Below are positions 20,392 to 25,450 of a DNA stretch of 25,450 bases, one piece after another. Source of the DNA: an uncultured Faecalibacterium sp. (lineage in GTDB: Bacteria; Bacillota; Clostridia; Oscillospirales; Ruminococcaceae). The first letter of the stretch is position 1. The number at the start of each line of letters is the position of its first letter. The notes beneath the pieces were generated by a model that ran no database searches, was not told the origin of the DNA, and saw only the letters and a list, made by a program, of their open reading frames with translations. Both the position numbers and the translations under genes were made by a program. The stretch is taken from contig CAKSTO010000037.1 of NCBI GenBank assembly GCA_934501115.1, positions 1 through 25,450 of the forward strand, given 5' to 3'.

Positions 20392-23109
20392 ATGGCAAAT
20401 CTGCAGAAATTGAATCCGACCCAGCAGGAGCTGTACAACTATCTGGAACAGCAGACCGGACAGGTGAACTTTGAGGCGCTGCAGCCGTTTACCACGCAGG
20501 AGATGGGTGCGGTGCTGCACATCAGCCGCAACACGGTGAGCCAGTACCTGAACGAGTTTTTCAAAGAGGGCTGGATGGTCAAGATCAATACCCGGCCGGT
20601 CTATTATTTCCTGCGGGAGACGCTGAGCCGGAAATTCAACGTTCAGACGCTGGATGCTGAATATGAGGATCTGCGGTTTCTGCAGCAGGATCTGAACCAT
20701 GGCCGCCGTGCAGACAGCTGCTTTGCGGGAGTCATCGGCTATCACCTCAGCCTGAAATCCGCCGTGGAAAAATGCCGTGTGGCGGTGGAGTATCCGCCCA
20801 CCGGCCTGCCGCTGGTGCTGGCGGGCGAAAAAGGCACCGGCAAGCGTCTGCTGGCCGGCAAGACCTGGGAGTATGCAAAGGAAAAGCAGGTCGTGCCGGC
20901 AGAGAGCCGTTTTTCCGAGCTGGACTGCGCCATGTGGGGTACGGCAGAGCCGGGCGGCACCGGCTTTGCCGCTTCGTTCAAACGCAGGCTGGAGGCTGGC
21001 ACCGGCAGCGATTTTTTGTACCTGCACGGCTTTGACCAGCTGGAGAGCAGTGTGCAGGCCGAGGCGGTGCGCTTTTTAACGGCAGTGCTGCCGGAGCTGG
21101 GCGCGAAGTATCCGCGCCTGATCTTCGGTGTGCAGACGGTGCCGCCCTCGCTCAAGAACAGTGTGCCGGTGCAGGCAGAGCTTCTGCCGCTGCGCAGCCG
21201 GTCGCTGCTGGAGAAAAAACGGCTCATCTATCGTTTTCTGATGCAGGAGGAGCAGCGCATCGGCCGCAGGGTGCAGGTGACGGGTCAGGCATACCAGATG
21301 CTGATGCAGTATCCGTATGAGCGGAACGTGGGTCAGCTGGAGCAGGTCATCCGTACCAGCTGCACCAATGCATACTCCCGCAGCCGGGACGGCGGCATCT
21401 GCATCGGTCTGCCGGTGCTGCCGGATGCCGTGTTTGAGAGCTGCCTGCTGCTGCCGGAGGCCGGTGCGCAGAACCGTCCGCTGACACTGGATGACCTGCG
21501 GGAGGACTGCGGCTTTGAAAAGGAGCACCGTCTGCTGGAAGAGATCCGGGAGCAGGGGCGGCTGTATTTACAGGGCAGTCTGGAATGCGCCGGATTCTGC
21601 ACCCGCATGGTGCACCAGCTGGAAGAGTACAACAACTATATCCTGTTCCAGAACAAGATCGCGGATGAGCGCATCAAGGGCATCGAACAGGGAATGCTGC
21701 GCATCTCGGAGCGCATCCATGAGCTGTACGGCGTCGGCTTCCCCAACAGCTTTATCCTGATGCTGGCGCGGTGGGTGTATTTCGGCAATGTGTTCGATGA
21801 TGCCTTGCCGGAGGACAGCGCCGAGGTGCAGCAGCTGGTGGCAGACCTGACCGAGGCTGTCCGGCGGGATGCGCCCTACAGTTTTGCGGTGGCAAGTGAT
21901 CTGCTGCTGATGGTGCAGAACACCACCGATGTGCATTTCTCGTCCATCGGCATCCTGATGATCAGCGCCTTTGTGGAAGTGCTGCACCGCCCCGGCAACA
22001 AGCTGCCGGTGCAGGCGTTCATCATCTGCCACGGTTACGCCACGGCCAGCAGCATTGCAGACGTGTGCAACAAGATGCTGCATAAGTATCTGTTCAACGC
22101 CATCGATATGCCCTATGATGTGCCGGTCAGCGAGATCGTCAGTCAGGTCAAAAAGATCCTTTATTTCAACGAGAACCGCGATGTGCTGATCCTGGTAGAC
22201 CTCGGCTCACTGGAAAACATCACCGAGCTTCTGGACGACCTGCCGAATGTCAACCTCGGGATCATCAACAATGTTTCCACGGCGATGGCACTTTCGGTGG
22301 GCAGCCATATTCTGGACGGGATGCCGCTGGCAGAGGTTCTGGAAAATGCCAAAAATGCTTCGCAGATCCGCTATAAGATCCTGGAAAAAGCCCGCAAAGA
22401 GGATGTGATCCTGTTTGTGAGTGAGAGCGGCAGCAACGTCGCTGCAAAGGTGAGCGAGTTGTTCATGCACAGCCTGAATCATCTGAACACGAAGGTAAAC
22501 GCGCGCTTTTTGTGCTACGATGTGCAGACCTATGAGCAGCTGCGTCAGAGCGGCCACTGGGACACCTGCAGCGTGTTGTTTGCAGCGTCCACCATGGAGC
22601 TTGGCCCGGCGGATTTCCCGGTGGTGGCCGTGGAGGACATCATCACCCAGCGCGGACTGGATAAGATCAAGAGCGGCCTCAGCGGTTATCTGACCGAGGA
22701 AGAGTTCGAGCACTTCAAGCAGAATCTGGTCAATCAGTTCTCGCTGGAGAACGTGGTGGAATCGCTCACCATCCTGAATGCATCGCGGGTGCTTTCGCTG
22801 GTAGCAGATATGCTGGAGGAGATGCAGCGGGCGCTTGGCTCCCACTTCCAGCCCAAGACCGTGGTGGGTCTGAACCTGCACATCAGCTGCCTGATCGAGC
22901 GGCTGGTGAAAAAAGAGGAGATCAAGAGCTACCGTGAGCTGGAACGCTTCTGTGAAGAGCACCGGGACTTTGTGGCACTGGCGCGGCGCTGCTTTGCCAA
23001 CATTGCCGAGCAGTACCGCATCAACCTGCCGGACAGTGAGATCGGCTATATTTACGATTATATTTCCCACGATTACAGCGATGAAAGCCCCTGGAAAAAT
23101 GAGTTTTGA
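20392..23109 (+). CDS. LevR-like PRD transcriptional regulator with degenerate AAA+ domain
   Basis: 905 aa. Domain order follows LevR/ManR: winged HTH (about 1-75, ISRNTVSQYLNEFF); AAA+ (about 110-330) with Walker A GEKGTGKR (145-152); PRD1 (about 425-535); EIIA-mannose-like (about 540-665) with phospho-His547 in CHGYATASS; EIIB-like (about 670-755); PRD2 (about 770-900) with His830 in LNLHISCLIERL. Several functional residues are missing: no GAFTGA loop, Walker B reads FLYLHG (208-213) instead of an acidic pair, PRD1 lacks its usual His, and EIIB Cys is Ser677. It therefore probably cannot remodel sigma-54 polymerase. The start could also be GTG 20386. It likely senses PTS phosphorylation and controls the upstream mannose-family PTS. 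Confidence 0.85.
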   Translation: MANLQKLNPTQQELYNYLEQQTGQVNFEALQPFTTQEMGAVLHISRNTVSQYLNEFFKEGWMVKINTRPVYYFLRETLSRKFNVQTLDAEYEDLRFLQQDLNHGRRADSCFAGVIGYHLSLKSAVEKCRVAVEYPPTGLPLVLAGEKGTGKRLLAGKTWEYAKEKQVVPAESRFSELDCAMWGTAEPGGTGFAASFKRRLEAGTGSDFLYLHGFDQLESSVQAEAVRFLTAVLPELGAKYPRLIFGVQTVPPSLKNSVPVQAELLPLRSRSLLEKKRLIYRFLMQEEQRIGRRVQVTGQAYQMLMQYPYERNVGQLEQVIRTSCTNAYSRSRDGGICIGLPVLPDAVFESCLLLPEAGAQNRPLTLDDLREDCGFEKEHRLLEEIREQGRLYLQGSLECAGFCTRMVHQLEEYNNYILFQNKIADERIKGIEQGMLRISERIHELYGVGFPNSFILMLARWVYFGNVFDDALPEDSAEVQQLVADLTEAVRRDAPYSFAVASDLLLMVQNTTDVHFSSIGILMISAFVEVLHRPGNKLPVQAFIICHGYATASSIADVCNKMLHKYLFNAIDMPYDVPVSEIVSQVKKILYFNENRDVLILVDLGSLENITELLDDLPNVNLGIINNVSTAMALSVGSHILDGMPLAEVLENAKNASQIRYKILEKARKEDVILFVSESGSNVAAKVSELFMHSLNHLNTKVNARFLCYDVQTYEQLRQSGHWDTCSVLFAASTMELGPADFPVVAVEDIITQRGLDKIKSGLSGYLTEEEFEHFKQNLVNQFSLENVVESLTILNASRVLSLVADMLEEMQRALGSHFQPKTVVGLNLHISCLIERLVKKEEIKSYRELERFCEEHRDFVALARRCFANIAEQYRINLPDSEIGYIYDYISHDYSDESPWKNEF

Positions 23110-23129
23110 ACCAATGGGAGGAAATTCAA

Positions 23130-24302
23130 ATGGATTACAATAAAGCAGCTCTGGAAATGCACGAGACCCACAAGGGCAAGGTGGGCATCGTGAGCAAGGT
23201 GGAGGTCGCCACCCGCGACGACCTGTCCACCGCCTACACCCCCGGTGTGGCCGAGCCCTGCCGCAGGATCAAGGAAAACCCGGAGGACGTGTACAAGTAT
23301 ACCTTCAAGGGCAACATGGTGGCAGTCGTTTCCAACGGCACCGCCGTGCTGGGTCTGGGCGACATCGGCCCCGAAGCTGGTCTGCCGGTCATGGAGGGCA
23401 AGGCGGTGCTGTTCAAGGAGTTCGGCGGCGTGGACGCCTTCCCCATCTGCATCGACGCCCACGATGCAGCCGGCGTCATTGCGGCCTGCAAGGCCATCGC
23501 GCCCACCTTTGGCGGCATCAATCTGGAGGATATCAAGAGCCCCGAGTGCTTTGAGATCGAAGAAACGCTGGAGCGGGAGCTGGACATCCCGGTGTTCCAC
23601 GATGACCAGCACGGCACGGCCATCGTGGTCACGGCCGCCCTCATCAACGCCCTGCGGGTGGTGGGCAAGAAGATGGAGGATGCGCACATCGTGCTGAACG
23701 GCCCCGGCGCTGCCGGCACTGCCATCATCAAGATGCTCATGACTGCCGGTGCGAAGGACATCATTGCAGTGGATCAGTTCGGCACCCTGTACAAGGGCTG
23801 CAACAGCGCCGAGGCTCACAAGAACTGGCTGGGCGAGGTGACCAACCCCCGTCAGGTCAAGGGCGGCCTGAAGGAGGCGCTGGAGGGCGCCGACGTGTTC
23901 ATCGGCGTGTCCAAGCCCGGCATCCTGACCGCCGAGCTGTGCAGGACCATGAACAAGGACGCCATCGTCTTTGCCATGGCCAACCCCACCCCGGAGATCA
24001 TGCCGGACGAGGCCAAGGCCGGCGGCGTGCGGGTGATGGCCACCGGCCGCAGCGACTTCCCCAATCAGGTCAACAATGTGCTGTGCTTCCCCGGCCTGTT
24101 CAAGGGCGCGCTCAGCGTCCGCGCCCGGGACATCAACAATGAGATGAAGCTGGCTGCCGCCTATGCCATCGCAGACCTCATCACCGATGCCGACCGCAGC
24201 GAGGAGAACATCATCCCCGGTGCCTTCGACCCCCGCGTAGCGGAGGCCGTGGCAGCTGCCGTGGCAAAGGCTGCACGCGAGACCGGCGTGGCACGGGCAT
24301 AA
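23130..24302 (+). CDS. NAD(P)-dependent malic enzyme, short bacterial type
   Basis: 390 aa. Catalyses oxidative decarboxylation of L-malate to pyruvate with a divalent metal. Visible features: Tyr36 in STAYTPGVAEP (general acid), Lys91 in EGKAVLFK (general base), metal-binding NLEDIKSPECFEIE and FHDDQHGTA, the nucleotide-binding VLNGPGAAGTAI, and substrate-side MANPTPEI. Length fits the compact clostridial form without the phosphotransacetylase extension. GGGAGGA precedes ATG 23130 by about 8 bases. It starts 20 bases after the regulator stop with no promoter between, so it is probably co-transcribed with the regulator. Cofactor preference is not readable with confidence. Confidence 0.93.
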   Translation: MDYNKAALEMHETHKGKVGIVSKVEVATRDDLSTAYTPGVAEPCRRIKENPEDVYKYTFKGNMVAVVSNGTAVLGLGDIGPEAGLPVMEGKAVLFKEFGGVDAFPICIDAHDAAGVIAACKAIAPTFGGINLEDIKSPECFEIEETLERELDIPVFHDDQHGTAIVVTAALINALRVVGKKMEDAHIVLNGPGAAGTAIIKMLMTAGAKDIIAVDQFGTLYKGCNSAEAHKNWLGEVTNPRQVKGGLKEALEGADVFIGVSKPGILTAELCRTMNKDAIVFAMANPTPEIMPDEAKAGGVRVMATGRSDFPNQVNNVLCFPGLFKGALSVRARDINNEMKLAAAYAIADLITDADRSEENIIPGAFDPRVAEAVAAAVAKAARETGVARA

Positions 24303-24319
24303 AAAGCGCTGTAAAAATC

Positions 24320-24354
24320 AAAAACCCGGGGCTGATGCACAGCCCCAGGTTTTT
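24320..24354. terminator. Bidirectional terminator between malic enzyme and HAD genes
   Basis: GGGGCTG (24328-24334) pairs with CAGCCCC (24340-24346), extended past one mismatch by AAAAACC/GGTTTTT. The A and T tracts flank the stem on both sides, so it can terminate both convergent transcripts. Confidence 0.85.
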
Positions 24355-24408
24355 GCGTCATACAGATCATCACAAACAGCGCGGTGCAAAGCCAGAGAGC
24401 GGGGAGGC

Positions 24409-25062
24409 TTACAGTTTCCCCGCTTCCAGCATCTTTTTTACTTCGTACAGATCTCTGCACTCGGCGGTGTACAGGCTGCGCATTTCGTCGTCGGCAGGGG
24501 CGAGGTCGGGCACCATCACCGTGACAAAGCCGCCCCGCGAACCGGCACGCACGCCGTTGTAGCTGTCCTCCAGCACCAGTGTTTCGGCAGGGGCTGTGCC
24601 CAGCGCCTTGGCCGCTGTGAGGAAGATCTCCGGGTCGGGCTTGGACGCGGAGAACTGCTCGCCGGAAATAAGAGCCTTGAAGTGATCGGTCATGTGCCAG
24701 TTGTTGAGGTGCCGCTGGATGGAAGCCATCCGGCTGGAGGATGCTACCACCATGGGGATGTGCTGCGCCTCCAGATAGGCGATCAACTCATCCAGCCCCG
24801 GCTTTTTGGGCGGCGGTGCCTGAAACGCCGTCTCTGCCTGTGCGTGCAGGGCGTCTATAATAGCCTGCGTGTCGCACCCGTCTCCGTAGAACCGGCGCAG
24901 CACCGCCCGCATGGAGTTTCCTGCCGTGCCCCGGGCAGCGGCGTCCAGCCCTTCCTTATAGGAAAGCCCCAGCGTGGCAAGCGCAGGCCGCCACTGGGCA
25001 GCCCAGATGCGCTCGGTGTCGAACATCAGACCGTCCATATCAAAAATAACGCCCTTTATCAT
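24409..25062 (-). CDS. HAD-superfamily hydrolase, beta-phosphoglucomutase/sugar phosphatase type
   Basis: 217 aa, subfamily I with helical cap. Motif I FDMDG carries nucleophile Asp8 and Asp10; motif II is VASSSR; motif III Lys in SASKPDPEIF; motif IV is LEDSYNG. The pattern (LMFDTE after motif I, SSS, KPDPEIF, EDSYNG) fits beta-phosphoglucomutase-like and 2-deoxyglucose-6-phosphatase-like enzymes acting on small phosphorylated sugars. ATG 25062 begins MIKGVIFDMDG; an upstream TTG at 25083 overlaps the GGAAGGGAG ribosome site and is rejected. It is monocistronic, with an extended -10 promoter and a palindromic operator-like site. Whether it is a mutase or phosphatase cannot be told from these motifs. 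Confidence 0.88.
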   Translation of the reverse strand: MIKGVIFDMDGLMFDTERIWAAQWRPALATLGLSYKEGLDAAARGTAGNSMRAVLRRFYGDGCDTQAIIDALHAQAETAFQAPPPKKPGLDELIAYLEAQHIPMVVASSSRMASIQRHLNNWHMTDHFKALISGEQFSASKPDPEIFLTAAKALGTAPAETLVLEDSYNGVRAGSRGGFVTVMVPDLAPADDEMRSLYTAECRDLYEVKKMLEAGKL

Positions 25063-25107
25063 GGCACAAAAGCTCCCTTCCAAACCGAAAAGATCAAAGA
25101 TATCCCT

Positions 25108-25136
25108 ATTGTATCATACTTTGTGCAGACTGCACA
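25108..25136 (-). promoter_or_regulatory. Extended -10 promoter of the HAD gene with overlapping 15-bp palindrome
   Basis: On the minus strand TGATACAAT gives an extended -10 (TACAAT at 25108-25113). The -35 TGTGCA (25131-25136) is 17 bp upstream. TGTGCAG-A-CTGCACA (25122-25136) is a perfect palindrome covering the -35, a position suited to repression. Confidence 0.65.
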
Positions 25137-25197
25137 GGGCTGAGGTGGTAATTTCGCGCAACTTAACAGGCCGAAAGATGAAAGATTTTTCGTTTCC

Positions 25198-25225
25198 TTG
25201 TAAATCGATTTCATGATATTATAAT
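25198..25225 (+). promoter_or_regulatory. Promoter of ilvE
   Basis: TTGTAA (25198-25203), 16-bp spacer, TATAAT (25220-25225). The start should be near 25232, giving a leader of about 67 nt. Confidence 0.65.
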
Positions 25226-25246
25226 AGAAAACAGCATTCGGCGTTT

Positions 25247-25275
25247 TCGGGCGCATTTTTATACGCCGCGCCCGA
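25247..25275 (+). other. GC-rich hairpin in the ilvE leader
   Basis: TCGGGCGC (25247-25254) pairs with GCGCCCGA (25268-25275) with a 13-nt loop containing TTTTT. It occupies most of the predicted 5' leader and ends 23 bases before the start codon. No T-box elements or leader peptide are seen; role unknown. Confidence 0.5.
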
Positions 25276-25298
25276 GACCAGAAAAGAGGGAAATAATC

Positions 25299-25450
25299 AT
25301 GTTGGATATCAAGATCACCCGTACCACATCTCCGAAGGCAAAGCCTGACGAGAATCATCTGGGTTTTGGCAAAAAGTTTACCGACCATATGTTCGTGATG
25401 GATTACACCGAGGGCGAAGGCTGGCACGATGCCCGCATCGTCCCCTACGG
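25299..25450 (+). CDS. ilvE: Branched-chain amino acid aminotransferase, 5' end only
   Basis: The first 50 codons are present and the gene runs off the right edge. The N-terminus ITRTTSPKAKPDE, then LGFGKKFTDHMFVMDYTEG and GWHDARIVPYG, is characteristic of the long (about 340-360 aa) class IV PLP-dependent branched-chain aminotransferases. These interconvert Leu, Ile and Val with their 2-keto acids using glutamate/2-oxoglutarate. The PLP-binding Lys is beyond the window. AAGAGGG lies before the ATG. It is transcribed from its own promoter, divergent from the HAD gene, and appears unrelated to the sugar operons. Confidence 0.92.
   Translation, partial: MLDIKITRTTSPKAKPDENHLGFGKKFTDHMFVMDYTEGEGWHDARIVPY

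Overview
The window reads like a chromosome segment of a gut clostridium of the Oscillospiraceae, most like Faecalibacterium. The grounds are a moderately GC-rich genome with GC-ending codons, strong AGGAGG ribosome sites, short AT-rich promoters, Ser/Ala-rich lipoprotein linkers, and typical Firmicutes sugar genes (LacI regulators, PTS, PRD regulator). The genus is an inference from gene style, not from a marker gene.

Region 1 (1-9617) is a sugar-acid (uronate) locus. An enolase-superfamily gene runs left off the edge. Divergent from it is a 10-gene block: TRAP transporter dctP-dctQ-dctM, an intracellular esterase, an RraA-family aldolase-like protein, a split altronate-dehydratase-type enzyme (small SAF subunit plus large subunit), an SDR dehydrogenase, uronate isomerase uxaC and a second SDR. 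Both divergent promoters carry an AAACGTTT-centred LacI-type palindrome near the predicted start. Hairpins after dctP and before uxaC probably tune expression within the block.

Region 2 (9618-11213) is an accessory patch. A gene-poor stretch with palindromes, short direct repeats, a tRNA T-arm-like hairpin and a strong terminator precedes a three-gene module: XRE-type HTH protein, MNT nucleotidyltransferase and HEPN protein with an RX4HXY motif. This is a HepT/MntA-type toxin-antitoxin system with an extra regulator.

Region 3 (11214-16716) is a maltose locus. A LacI-family regulator (malR) is divergent from a PTS EIIBC permease, an endonuclease/exonuclease/phosphatase-fold protein placed exactly where maltose-6'-phosphate phosphatase (MapP) sits in enterococci, and 4-alpha-glucanotransferase malQ. 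The proposed route is PTS uptake, dephosphorylation to free maltose, then MalQ. The intergenic region carries a cluster of TTGCRYA operators and ends with a very strong terminator after malQ.

Region 4 (16717-24354) is a mannose-family PTS (EIIA, EIIB, EIIC, EIID), a cytoplasmic beta-lactamase-fold serine hydrolase, a 905-residue LevR-like regulator and an NAD(P)-dependent malic enzyme. The regulator is the most unusual protein here. Its AAA+ domain lacks a GAFTGA loop and Walker B acidic residues, and its EIIB-like domain has lost the Cys. Upstream of the PTS is an exact 10-bp repeat spaced 20 bp, and no good sigma-54 promoter is visible.

Region 5 (24355-25450) has a HAD phosphatase/phosphomutase on the minus strand with a perfect 15-bp palindrome over its -35, and the start of ilvE running off the right edge.
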